From Pseudomonas khorasanensis (lineage in GTDB: Bacteria; Pseudomonadota; Gammaproteobacteria; Pseudomonadales; Pseudomonadaceae), in contig NZ_JABWQP020000010.1 of NCBI RefSeq assembly GCF_014268505.2, positions 1 through 64,000 of the forward strand: 64,000 nucleotides of DNA. Direction: 5' to 3'. Both the position numbers and the translations under genes were made by a program. Positions 1 through 9,400 of the stretch are shown here, piece after piece; positions within the stretch are counted from its first letter, which is position 1, and each line of letters starts with the position of its first letter. The notes below the pieces were generated by a model. The model was given only the letters and a program-made list of their open reading frames with translations, did no database searches and was not told where the DNA came from.

Positions 1-5
1 TGCTC

Positions 6-575
6 TTAATTCGAAGTTTTGGCCATCTGCCGATCCGATGCTCGCCAGATCAGTCGCGTGGTGTCATACCCCTGCTGACGCGCCTTGCTCAGCAGCTCTT
101 CGCGCACCACACCGTTGACCGTTGGCGTGCGTGACAGCAGCCACATGTACTTGCGACTTGGATCGCCGACGATGGCGGTCTTGTAATCGTCGCTGACGTA
201 CAGAACCCAGTATTCGCCCTTCGCCACACCGGGAATCAGACGCGAAAACCAGTTATCGAATTCGACCCAGAGCTTGTCGGTCTTGCCTGGCACCTGGGGA
301 TAAGCCGTGCCCTTGGCTTCCTCCCACTGCCAGTCTGGTGTCAGGCAACGGTTGAGCACGCCGATGTTGCCGTCAGGCTTGAGCGTGTAATGGGCTTCGG
401 ATTGCGCGCAGTGACGCTGGAAGTACATCGGCAAGCGCGCCAGCTCATACCAGGTGCCCTGATAGCGCTTGAGGTTGACGCTGTTGACAGTCTTCGGCGC
501 CAACGGGTCGACGCCGGAAGTGGCGCAGCCGGCCAGTACCAGGCCAGCAAAAAGGATCAGCAATAACCGCTTCAT
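6..575 (-). CDS. blc: Outer-membrane lipocalin (Blc-type lipoprotein)
   Basis: A 189-residue lipoprotein. The signal peptide ends in a lipobox with the acylated Cys at about residue 17 (LAGC), and the lipocalin GxWYE motif follows near residue 40. Blc proteins are anchored in the outer membrane and bind fatty acids or lysophospholipids, mainly under envelope stress. Length and motif order are normal for the family. It lies 29 nt downstream of the small lipoprotein gene at 605-859 on the same strand, so the two are probably co-transcribed. The ligand is inferred from the family. Confidence 0.92.
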   Translation of the reverse strand: MKRLLLILFAGLVLAGCATSGVDPLAPKTVNSVNLKRYQGTWYELARLPMYFQRHCAQSEAHYTLKPDGNIGVLNRCLTPDWQWEEAKGTAYPQVPGKTDKLWVEFDNWFSRLIPGVAKGEYWVLYVSDDYKTAIVGDPSRKYMWLLSRTPTVNGVVREELLSKARQQGYDTTRLIWRASDRQMAKTSN

Positions 576-604
576 TTTTATCTCCGTGGGCGCGAAGCCC
601 CGGT

Positions 605-859
605 TTACTTCAGGCCTTGGCCGGAAAACATCAGCACTTTGTCACCGGCGTATTGCACGCTGATAAAGCTGTTCTGGTCGCCCCAGGTGCAACTGGACAT
701 ACCGAGCGCGCCCGAGCAATCGGTGGGCTTGCCGAGGAGGGTTTCCACTTCGGACTTGGCCATGCCGGCCGAGAGCTTGGAGTAGTTTTCCTGATTGACC
801 TTGCTGCATGCGGCCAACAGCACGCAAAACGACAGCAGGGCGAGAGATCGCAGCGACAT
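605..859 (-). CDS. Small DUF3862/SmpA-like lipoprotein
   Basis: An 84-residue protein with a lipoprotein signal (LAAC, Cys about 18) and a short SmpA/OmlA-like fold. The segment 'Y..L..GM...EV..LLG.P' near residues 27-46 is typical of DUF3862. These small envelope lipoproteins are mostly uncharacterised; some BamE relatives help outer-membrane assembly. It is the first gene of a likely two-gene unit with the lipocalin. A specific function cannot be given. Confidence 0.8.
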   Translation of the reverse strand: MSLRSLALLSFCVLLAACSKVNQENYSKLSAGMAKSEVETLLGKPTDCSGALGMSSCTWGDQNSFISVQYAGDKVLMFSGQGLK

Positions 860-937
860 GGTGTAACTCCTGGAACGAGGGGGGATGGCATGGTGCCAAC
901 CAGAAGCTTAGAAGAGAAAAGTGTCATCTGGTTCCGT

Positions 938-978
938 GGCCGGACGGCTATTTATTAGCCCGCCCGTCTGGCTTTTGC
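938..978. other. Imperfect hairpin in the spacer upstream of the chemoreceptor
   Basis: GCCGGACGG and CCGTCTGGC form an 8-of-9 bp inverted repeat followed by TTTT on the plus strand. It lies between the divergent lipoprotein and chemoreceptor genes, with no plus-strand gene upstream that would need a terminator. Role unknown. Confidence 0.3.
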
Positions 979-1139
979 CGGTAAATCAAAAACTTTGTGA
1001 CGCTGTCGAGCATTTCGTCGACTTTTGCTGCAGGCGTCTAATCTTTGGCGCCACGCGGTCGAAATAAGAGCAGCGCAACGCTGCCGGATATGGCAAATTG
1101 CCGCACTTTCTGACCAGCCCCTTCGCGGTAGTTCATTCG

Positions 1140-3032
1140 ATGACCAGAAACATGAAATTCAGCCACAAGATTCTGTTGGCTGCCGCCCTCGTGGTGGCCG
1201 TTGCGTTCGCCTGTTTCATTTTGTTCAACGATTACCGCCAGCGTCAGGCCCTGAGCAGCAGCACCGAGGCCACGATGCAGGAATTGGGCAGCCTGACCAC
1301 CAGCAACATCCAGACCTGGCTTGAAAGCCGCATTCAACTTTTGCAATCACTGTCGCAGCAGGTCGCCGTCGACGGCAATGCGCCCGCGAGCCTGAAACGC
1401 ATCATCGATCTGCCCGCCTACACCGGCAACTTTCAACTCAGCTACTTCGGCGGCGCTGACGGCGTGATGTTTTCCGTGCCGGCCGGCAACCGCGCCCCGG
1501 ATTACGATCCTCGCGCACGCGGCTGGTACAAAGCCGCCAACAGCGCGCAACAGACCATCGTCACCGAACCGTACATCGCCGCTTCGTCGGGCAAACTGGT
1601 GATCACCGTGGCCACACCGGTACAACGCCAAGGCCAGATGCTGGGCGTAGCGGGCGCCGACATCGACCTGACCAGTGTCAGCGCGATCATCAACTCGCTG
1701 AACTTCGGCGGCCACGGTCATGCATTCATCGTCAGCGCTGATGGGAAGATCCTGATTCACCCGGACAGCAAACTGGTGCTCAAAACCCTCGCCGACGCCT
1801 ATCCGAGCGGTGCGCCCCAGGTCAGCCCGGGCCTGAAAGAAGTCGAGTTCAATGGCCAGACTCAACTGATCTCTTTCACCCGCGTTAACGGCGTACCGTC
1901 GGCCGACTGGTACGTGGCGCTGGTGCTCGACAAAGACACCGCGTTCTCGATGCTCAGCGAATTCCGCACATCGGCACTGATTGCCATGGTCATCGCCGTG
2001 CTGATCATCATAGTTTTGCTCGGCATGCTGATTCGCATGCTGATGCAGCCGCTGCTGACCATGGGCCGGGCGATGCACGACATCGCCGAAGGCGAAGGCG
2101 ACCTGACCAAACGCCTGGTGATCCAGGGCAACGATGAATTCGGCGCACTGGGCACCTCGTTTAACCGCTTCGTCGAACGCATTCACACCTCGATCCGCGA
2201 AGTGTCTTCCGCGACCGGTCAGGTCAACGAAGTCGCTCTGCGCGTGGTCGCCGCCTCGAACTCGTCGATGTACAACTCCGATCAGCAGGCCAGCCGCACC
2301 AACAGCGTTGCTGCCGCGATCAATCAGCTCGGCGCCGCCGCCCAGGAAATCGCCCAGAACGCCGCCCTCGCCTCGCAACATTCCAGCGACGCGCGCAGCC
2401 TGGCAATTGACGGTCAGCAGGTGGTGGATAAAACCATTCACGCCATGCAACAGCTGTCGGCGAAAATCAGCGATTCGTGCGGCAACATTGAAACCCTGAA
2501 CAGCAACACGGTGAACATCGGCCAGATTCTGGAAGTGATCACCAGCATTTCCCAACAGACCAACCTGCTCGCGCTGAACGCTGCGATCGAAGCTGCACGT
2601 GCCGGTGAAGCCGGGCGTGGTTTTGCCGTGGTTGCCGATGAAGTGCGCAATCTGGCGCACCGCACCCAGGACTCAGCGCAGCAAGTGCAGAAGATGATCG
2701 AAGAACTGCAAGTCGGCGCGCGCCAGGCCGTTAGCATCATGACCGAAAGCCAACGCGAGAGCGAAAGCAGTGTCGGCATCGCCAACCAGGCCGGCGAACG
2801 CCTGGGCAGCGTGACCCAGCGTATCGGCGAGATCGACGGCATGAACCAGTCAGTCGCCACCGCAACCGAAGAGCAGACTGCCGTGGTCGAGTCGATCAAC
2901 GTTGATATCAACGAGATCAACACGCTGAATCAGGAAGGCGTGGAGAACTTGCAGGCGACGTTGCGGGCGTGTTCGGACCTGGAGCAACAGGCGGCGCGGT
3001 TGAAGCATCTGGTCGGTAGTTTCCGCATTTAA
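1140..3032 (+). CDS. Methyl-accepting chemotaxis protein, PctA/B/C-type amino acid receptor
   Basis: A 630-residue chemoreceptor: N-terminal TM (about 10-30), periplasmic dCache_1 domain, second TM (about 285-305), HAMP and a long signalling domain with the conserved hairpin tip. The dCache domain carries the amino-acid-binding residues Y122, R127, W129, Y130, Y145 and D174, each one residue off the positions I recall for P. aeruginosa PctA (Y121...D173). The start at 1140 gives an N-terminus (MTRN-MKFSHK) and a length like PctA (about 629 aa); a longer in-frame start at 1098 has no support. It probably senses L-amino acids. It stands alone, away from other che genes. Confidence 0.9.
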   Translation: MTRNMKFSHKILLAAALVVAVAFACFILFNDYRQRQALSSSTEATMQELGSLTTSNIQTWLESRIQLLQSLSQQVAVDGNAPASLKRIIDLPAYTGNFQLSYFGGADGVMFSVPAGNRAPDYDPRARGWYKAANSAQQTIVTEPYIAASSGKLVITVATPVQRQGQMLGVAGADIDLTSVSAIINSLNFGGHGHAFIVSADGKILIHPDSKLVLKTLADAYPSGAPQVSPGLKEVEFNGQTQLISFTRVNGVPSADWYVALVLDKDTAFSMLSEFRTSALIAMVIAVLIIIVLLGMLIRMLMQPLLTMGRAMHDIAEGEGDLTKRLVIQGNDEFGALGTSFNRFVERIHTSIREVSSATGQVNEVALRVVAASNSSMYNSDQQASRTNSVAAAINQLGAAAQEIAQNAALASQHSSDARSLAIDGQQVVDKTIHAMQQLSAKISDSCGNIETLNSNTVNIGQILEVITSISQQTNLLALNAAIEAARAGEAGRGFAVVADEVRNLAHRTQDSAQQVQKMIEELQVGARQAVSIMTESQRESESSVGIANQAGERLGSVTQRIGEIDGMNQSVATATEEQTAVVESINVDINEINTLNQEGVENLQATLRACSDLEQQAARLKHLVGSFRI

Positions 3033-3052
3033 GCGGCGCTGCTTCTGGCCCC

Positions 3053-3144
3053 TTCGCGGGCAGGCCCGCTCCCACAGGGATCTTCGGTGTTCACACAATG
3101 TGTGCTCCACCCCAAAACACTGTGGGAGCGGGCTTGCCCGCGAA
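3053..3144. repeat. REP doublet (variant of the GTGGGAGCGAGCC family)
   Basis: Two inverted copies of TTCGCGGGCAGGCCCGCTCCCACA face each other across about 45 nt, in the convergent spacer between the chemoreceptor and the DUF924 gene. It matches the main REP family of the window with GGC-to-GAG type variation. Confidence 0.85.
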
Positions 3145-3168
3145 AGCAGCATCAGCCGCACTGAAGAT

Positions 3169-3771
3169 TTAGAATCTGGATCCGGGTTCGGAAAGAAACA
3201 CCAACTCCTCAGCCGTAGATTCGCGCCCCAACACCGCATTGCGATGGGGAAACCGGCCAAACCGGGCAATCACTTTCTGATGCCGCTCAGCATAATCCAG
3301 ATTGTCGGCGAACACCGCACGCTCTTCTTCCGGCTGTTCAGCCACCAGCGCCATGAATCGCGAAACGGCTTCGTTCTGCACCGCGAGGTTTTCGCAGTGT
3401 TCGAACACCAGGTAAATGAACAGGCGCTGAATCGGCTTCAGTTGACGATCAAAATCCGCCGCAACACCCTGCGCCACAAGCTTCTGCGCCCGTGAGTCAC
3501 CGGAAAAGGCCTTGGGGGTATCGCGATAGATCATGCGCGGCAGTTGATCGAGCAACAGCACCACCGCCAGCCAGCCTTCGGGACGTTGCGTCCACTCGGT
3601 CAATTCGCCAGCCAGGGCCTGATCGACAAAGACCCCGAAACGCGTCCGCGCTTCGAGGTCCTGGCTGTCTCGCTTGCCAAACCACAACTTGCCCTTTTCA
3701 GCCGCTACTGCGTTCGCTGATTCGGCGTGTCCGAACCACCAATCGAGCAACGGCTGCCAGGGCGCGTGCAT
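3169..3771 (-). CDS. DUF924 family protein
   Basis: A 200-residue soluble protein of the DUF924 family (TPR-like all-helical). Recognisable segments are 'WWFG' near residue 11, 'LLLDQLPRMIYR' near 72-83, and the 'FADNLDYAERHQKVIARFGRFPHRNAVLGR' region near 152-181 (quoted in outline). No catalytic function is established for the family. It starts 3 nt after the fbp stop codon, so it is probably translated from the same message as fructose-1,6-bisphosphatase. Confidence 0.85.
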   Translation of the reverse strand: MHAPWQPLLDWWFGHAESANAVAAEKGKLWFGKRDSQDLEARTRFGVFVDQALAGELTEWTQRPEGWLAVVLLLDQLPRMIYRDTPKAFSGDSRAQKLVAQGVAADFDRQLKPIQRLFIYLVFEHCENLAVQNEAVSRFMALVAEQPEEERAVFADNLDYAERHQKVIARFGRFPHRNAVLGRESTAEELVFLSEPGSRF

Positions 3772-3774
3772 GGT

Positions 3775-4785
3775 TTATTCCTTGTGGTAGGCCGTGGCGC
3801 GGGCGACTTCTTCTTTCGAACCGAGGAATACCGCGACGCGCTGGTGCAGGCCTTCCGGCTGAATGTCGAGGATGCGCTGGTGGCCGTCGGTGGAGGCGCC
3901 GCCCGCCTGTTCAACGAGAAACGACATCGGATTGGCTTCGTACATCAGACGCAGCTTGCCCGGCTTGGACGGCTCGCGGCTGTCGCGTGGGTACATGAAC
4001 AGACCGCCACGGGTCAGGATGCGGTGCACATCGGCAACCATCGCCGCGACCCAGCGCATGTTGTAGTTCTTCTTCAACGGACCTTCTTCACCGGCCAGCA
4101 GTTCGCCGACGTAGCGTTGAACCGGAGCTTCCCAGTGACGCTGGTTGGACATGTTGATGGCGAATTCCTGGGTGGTTTCAGGAATGGTGATGTCTTCGTG
4201 GGTCAGCACGAAGCTGCCCATTTCGCGGTCCAGGGTGAAGCCTTTGACGCCGTCGCCCAGCGTCAGCACCAGCATGGTCTGCGGGCCGTAGATCGCGTAG
4301 CCGGCGGCGACTTGCTGGGTGCCTGGCTGCAGAAAGGCTTTTTCGTTCAGCGGCTCGTTCTGGCTCAGGTATTCGTTCGGGCAACGCAGAACCGAGAAGA
4401 TGGTGCCGACCGGGGCGTTGATGTCGATGTTCGACGAGCCGTCCAGTGGGTCGAAAACCAGCAGGTACGCGCCTTTCGGGTATTTGCCCGGGATCTGGTA
4501 GGCGTTGTCCATTTCTTCGGACGCCATGCCGGCCAGGTGACCGCCCCATTCGTTGGCTTCGAGCAGGATTTCGTTCGACAGCACGTCGAGCTTCTTCTGC
4601 ACTTCGCCTTGCACGTTCTCGGTGCCCATGCTGCCCAGGACACCACCCAGGGCGCCTTTGGATACGGCGTGGCTGATTTCCTTGCAGGCACGCGCCACCA
4701 CTTCGATCAGGAAGCGCAGATCGGCAGGAGTGTTGTTGCTGCGGGTCTGCTCAATCAAATAGCGACTCAAGGTAACGCGGGACAT
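3775..4785 (-). CDS. fbp: Fructose-1,6-bisphosphatase, class I
   Basis: A 336-residue enzyme hydrolysing fructose 1,6-bisphosphate to fructose 6-phosphate, a gluconeogenic step. The metal-binding segment 'FDPLDGSSNID' near residue 110 and the 'NMSNQRHW' and 'MYEANPMSFLVEQAGG' regions identify the class I family, and the length is normal. Pseudomonads rely on gluconeogenesis when growing on organic acids, which fits its place in the conserved core. The DUF924 gene follows after 3 nt. Confidence 0.97.
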   Translation of the reverse strand: MSRVTLSRYLIEQTRSNNTPADLRFLIEVVARACKEISHAVSKGALGGVLGSMGTENVQGEVQKKLDVLSNEILLEANEWGGHLAGMASEEMDNAYQIPGKYPKGAYLLVFDPLDGSSNIDINAPVGTIFSVLRCPNEYLSQNEPLNEKAFLQPGTQQVAAGYAIYGPQTMLVLTLGDGVKGFTLDREMGSFVLTHEDITIPETTQEFAINMSNQRHWEAPVQRYVGELLAGEEGPLKKNYNMRWVAAMVADVHRILTRGGLFMYPRDSREPSKPGKLRLMYEANPMSFLVEQAGGASTDGHQRILDIQPEGLHQRVAVFLGSKEEVARATAYHKE

Positions 4786-4991
4786 GGACGGCTCCGGTGG
4801 AATGGGGGGCTAAAAACCCGCGCAGTTTACAGGGAGTCTGAAAACGTAGCGAGCGAAGACGCCCGCTAAGGTGCGCCAGGGTGTATTTGCCTGCATGAGA
4901 CGTGATTGTCAGTGGAGAGTTCAGGCGGCGGGTTTAGCGTAGTCCGATTCAGGATGTCCGGTTGCGGATTTTCATTGTCTGTTCGGGCGCT

Positions 4992-5054
4992 TTCGCGAGC
5001 AGGCTCGCTCCCACATTGGGATGCGGTGCACTGTGGGAGCTGGCTTGCCAGCGA
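4992..5054. repeat. REP doublet with a diverged second arm
   Basis: TTCGCGAGCAGGCTCGCTCCCACA is followed after about 14 nt by the inverted arm TGTGGGAGCTGGCTTGCCAGCGA. The second arm has the GCTGGC variant of the core. It lies between the DUF3999 gene and fbp. Confidence 0.8.
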
Positions 5055-5077
5055 TTGGCGCGCAGCGCCGGCCATGC

Positions 5078-6442
5078 TCAGGTATTGGCCGGTGGCTTGC
5101 GCAACAGACTGAACGCCATCGCCCCGAGGAAAACCACACTCAGCAACAACACCGCCCACAAGCCGATTTTTTTCCAGTTGGTCTCTGTCGCCGCCGCCGT
5201 TGTTGCAGTCGAGGTCTGCGTCGCCACGGCTTCACTCTGCACCGTCGCCTTGCCCAACGTCGCCAGCATCTGCGGTTTGAAATCCGGAATCAGCGTCGTC
5301 AGCGGCAGATTCGCCGTTTTCACACCTGAATTGCCCAGCGCCAGGCTGTAGGGCCCTTCGCCCCGTGCGAGAAAAATGACCTGCGTCGCGCGCACGGCAT
5401 ATTTCAGATCGGGCGCCTGCTCGCCCAGACCGCCGCCCCGCTCATCCACGGTCATCTTCAATTGCTGCACGGTTTGCCCGGAGAGCGGGACTTCGTTCTG
5501 CACCACGTCCTGACTGTTTTGCGTCAGGCGATACAGCAAGCCGCTGCTCAGTGTCTGCCACGGCAAGCTGCTGTCGCGGCGGCCGGCCAGCGTTACCGGG
5601 GCCAGACTGTTCGGCTGTTTGAGTTCTATCTGCACCCGCTCGACATTCAGCCCCATCGGCAACTGCCAGGTGTACTCCCCGGCCCTGGTGCTGCTGCCGG
5701 CCAGGGTGGGTGACCAGACCAACGGCAGCGGCAGGTTGCGTGGGTCGCTGCTTTTGAGCTGAGCCGAGGTCAGGACCGGCGCCGAGTTCGGCGATTCCCA
5801 CAGCAGGCGCAAATAGCGCGCGGACTGTCCCGGCAGACTCACTTCGTGTTGCTCGATGCGTTCATCGGAAAAGGTCAACCGCGCCACTTGCCCTTCGCCC
5901 CACGGCTGCCAATGCTGCAAGTCGTCGCTCGCTTCGATGCTGAAGCGCTGGAAACCGTCGCGCTCGCTGGTCCAGTCGAGGATCAACTGTTGCAGCGGCG
6001 CTTTGATCGCGCTGGCGTCGAGCAGCCAGCCGCGCAGCACTTCTTCGCCCGCCTCGAGTTGCGAGGACGGCTGCACTTCGACGAGCGTGCCGTTGGTGGT
6101 CGACTGCACGCGCACATTCGGTGCGCGCTCGCTGGCGTCGGCGGCGTTGTACAGCGGAAACCACTTCACTTCGTGCAACTTGCCGTCATCGCGGATCTGC
6201 GCCGACTCGCGCGCCAAGGCGTAGGCCTGCGGTTCGCCTGCGGCGTTGAAGACGCGCAAGTCGCTGAGGTCGGTCTGGCGCGCCTGCAATTGCGCGCTCA
6301 GCGGCAGGTCGAGGCGATACCACGGCCCGTTGCCGCTCACCGCCAAAGGCACCCGTGTGGCGAAGTCTGCCGGTTTTTCCTGAGCGCCGGCCACCATCAC
6401 CACGCCCAGCGCCAACCACCCAAGATTCAGCATGCGACTCAA
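5078..6442 (-). CDS. DUF3999 family membrane-anchored protein
   Basis: A 454-residue protein with an N-terminal signal peptide, a long beta-rich extracytoplasmic region resembling discoidin-like sheets, and one C-terminal TM helix (about residues 424-444) followed by a short basic tail. It belongs to DUF3999, of unknown function. Its start overlaps the end of the DUF2339 gene by 4 nt, so the two are translationally coupled. The recurring pairing of a large multi-TM protein with a periplasmic beta-rich protein suggests an envelope complex; that is inference. Confidence 0.82.
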   Translation of the reverse strand: MSRMLNLGWLALGVVMVAGAQEKPADFATRVPLAVSGNGPWYRLDLPLSAQLQARQTDLSDLRVFNAAGEPQAYALARESAQIRDDGKLHEVKWFPLYNAADASERAPNVRVQSTTNGTLVEVQPSSQLEAGEEVLRGWLLDASAIKAPLQQLILDWTSERDGFQRFSIEASDDLQHWQPWGEGQVARLTFSDERIEQHEVSLPGQSARYLRLLWESPNSAPVLTSAQLKSSDPRNLPLPLVWSPTLAGSSTRAGEYTWQLPMGLNVERVQIELKQPNSLAPVTLAGRRDSSLPWQTLSSGLLYRLTQNSQDVVQNEVPLSGQTVQQLKMTVDERGGGLGEQAPDLKYAVRATQVIFLARGEGPYSLALGNSGVKTANLPLTTLIPDFKPQMLATLGKATVQSEAVATQTSTATTAAATETNWKKIGLWAVLLLSVVFLGAMAFSLLRKPPANT

Positions 6443-9400
6443 GATGCAACTCCTTCGGTTTCCGGCGCGGGTGTGTCCGCCACCGGTTCAGCCTCGATGC
6501 GTTTGGGCGGCAGCGGCGCGAAGTAGCCCACCACCAGCAGCAATACGCCGACGCCGATAAACGAGACGATCCGGGCGAGGCCGCCACGGTTGCTCAGCTC
6601 GACAAAAATCAGTTTGGCCACGACCAGCGCAATCAGTGCCGCACCGATCAGCCACACTTCGCGACGATGACGCAGATGGCCGCCGATCATCAACCCCAGC
6701 GCCAGCAGCGTCCAGACGATGGACAACCCGGCCTGCACCAGCATCGAGGCGAGCAGTTGGTCCAGCTCGAACGGAATGCCGGCCCAGTGATGCGCGGCGC
6801 GTGTCACCAGCGCCGTGCAGAAGGCAAACAGCGAAACCCCGGCAATCAGTTGCGTGGCGGTGTCGGCGTAATCACGGCGGATCGACAGCTGCGCAACGGC
6901 GCTGCGCGACCAGACATAAACACCGAACAGCGCGAACAGCAAACCCAGCTCCAGCGGGTTCAGCAGCGGCACGTAAGGCAATGGCTCGGGGTTGCCGTCG
7001 CTGACACCATTGGCCAGCCAGAACCACGCCAGCATCAGCACCGCCAGCGGCGCCGCCGCGTACAAGCGATACTCGCGGGCAAACGCGGCAACCGGCCACG
7101 GCCAACTGCGCGGTGCCGCTGCCAGCAGCAGATACAGGCTTGGCAAGATCGCCCAGCCCAGCCAGCGCCAGGCGTTGTATTGCTCGGACAACAGCAGCAG
7201 GCCGTAGCGCAACTCGAGCGCCAGCACGCCAATCAGCAGCCAGCAGCCGAGCACATGCGCCACGCCCAAGACACGCGCCGGCAGCATCGACGCCAGGCGA
7301 CGCAGGCTGAAGAAATGCACGGCGAACAGCGCCACCCACGCCAGCCAGCCGAACTCGGCCGCCGGGTGATAACGCGCCTGCCATGCACCGATCAGCACAA
7401 GCGCTGCTGCCGGAATCAGCAGCGTGCACAACAACCCCAGTGTCGGCCATTTCAGACGCAGCGAAAGCAGCGTCCACAACGCAACGCTGAGCCCGGCGAC
7501 CAACAGCAGCAAGGTGCCTTGCAGATTCGGTGAGGCGAAACGCAGCACTTCGCTGACCCACGCCAGCGCCCACCAACCAGCGCCCCACACCAGCAGTACT
7601 TGCGCCAAGCGCTGCAAACCCAAGGCATCGAAGGCCGAGGCGTGATTGCCCAACTGCAGGCGCCACGCGCCAATCATCGCCGCCAGCCCCAGCACCAATG
7701 GCGTCCAGAATCCGCCGTGGGCCAGGGGTTTCAAGCCTTCGCTGGACAATGGCCCAAGCCATTCGGTACCGCCAAGCAGAAACGCCGCGCCGCCAATCAC
7801 CTGCAACAGCAGTCCGAAGACGAAACTCAGCCGCTGTTTGAGGTACAGACTCAGCCAGATGATCAGCAGCCCGCTGGCGGCCCACACCGCGCTCGCGGTT
7901 TGCCATGGCAGCACGAACAGTACCGCCAGATTGATCAGCACAAGCCCGGCCAGCAATACCACCGACAAGCCGCGCAACAGGCGCACATCGCCGCGCACCA
8001 TGTCGTCGCGCGCCGCCAGCAGCATGCCGGCGATCAACGCCAGCCCTATCAAGGAAGCACTGAGCAAACCGCTCCAGCCAGCGCTGAATACGGCTGCCGA
8101 ATCATCGCCCGCACCCTGCAGGCGCAGCAGGAACAACGCACCGCCCAGCAGTTGCACAGCGAACGCGGTGAACAGGAAAGTGCGCGAGTGAATCCGCAGG
8201 CCGACGAACAACGTCGCCAATCCGGCCAAGGCCCAACTGATCGCCGTGCCCTGAGCAAAGAAAAACAGCGGTGCCAACAGATAGAGAAAGGTCAGGCCCA
8301 GACACGCCAGCGCCGGCAGACCTTGCCTTTCCCAGGGCGACGCCTGTTCAGGCGCAGCCTTGCGCAGTTGATGAAAACTGAACAGCAGCGCCGCGCCAAG
8401 CATCAGCGCCCCCAGCGGCGCCCCGTCGAGCAGGCTGCTGTCGCCAATAGCCAATTGGCCGAGAAACGCCAGCGCCGATCCCAACTGCAGCAGCAAGGCG
8501 AAGGCCCGGGCGAAGGGCCGATGCTGACGCAGCCCAAGCCAGAAAATTCCCGCGCCCTCCACCGCCCAGGCCGCCGATGTCCAGCGCGCATCGAGCCCCA
8601 GCGGAATCGCGAGGCTGGCAAAGATCACCCCCAGCGCCAGACAGGTTTCGCCCAGCAATACCGCGCGTCCGCCCATCAGCACTTTGGCCAGCGCCATGTA
8701 AATCATGCCCAGCGCCAGGGCACTGAATGCCGCCGCGAATTCGAGATGTTGCACCAACGCGAACTGCAAACCGAACCCAATGATCGGCGGGCCGAACAGC
8801 ATCGTGCCGTCAACGTAATCGCCCTTGCGCGCCGACCACCGCAGCAGCGCCTCGCGGTCGCTATTCGCCGGGGCATCCGGCAGGTCGCGCAGTTTTCGCC
8901 GGGCGAACAACAGGCCGATGGCCAGGTACATGAGGAAGAACAGAATCAGGAACGGTTCGGTGCTCCACAGGAGCTCTGGCGTATAAGAACGCAAGCCCCA
9001 GGCGAAACCGATGCCGAAGGTGCCGACGAAGCCGATCAGGTTGAGCAGGCGCCAGGCCTTGAACCAGGCGATGGCGAGAATGCCGGCGTTGAGCAAGGCG
9101 AAATAACTGAACAGCGCGACGTGGTTGCCTTCGCCCGTAGAGGTCAGGATCGGCGCGGCGAAACCGCCCAACGCCGCCGCAGCGGCCAGCCCCAGCGCAT
9201 CCTGAGTGATCGCCAGAATCGCCGAAAACACTGTCACTGCAACCAACAACCCCAGCGCAGCCGAAGGATCCAGCAACGGATGCAAGCGCATCGCCGCAAA
9301 CACCGTCAGGTACAACACCGCGATCCCGGTGCCTTGCAACATCAAGGCGTAATGGCTGTTGCGTCGGCGCAGCCACCAGCCCAGCGCCAGCAGGGCCAGC

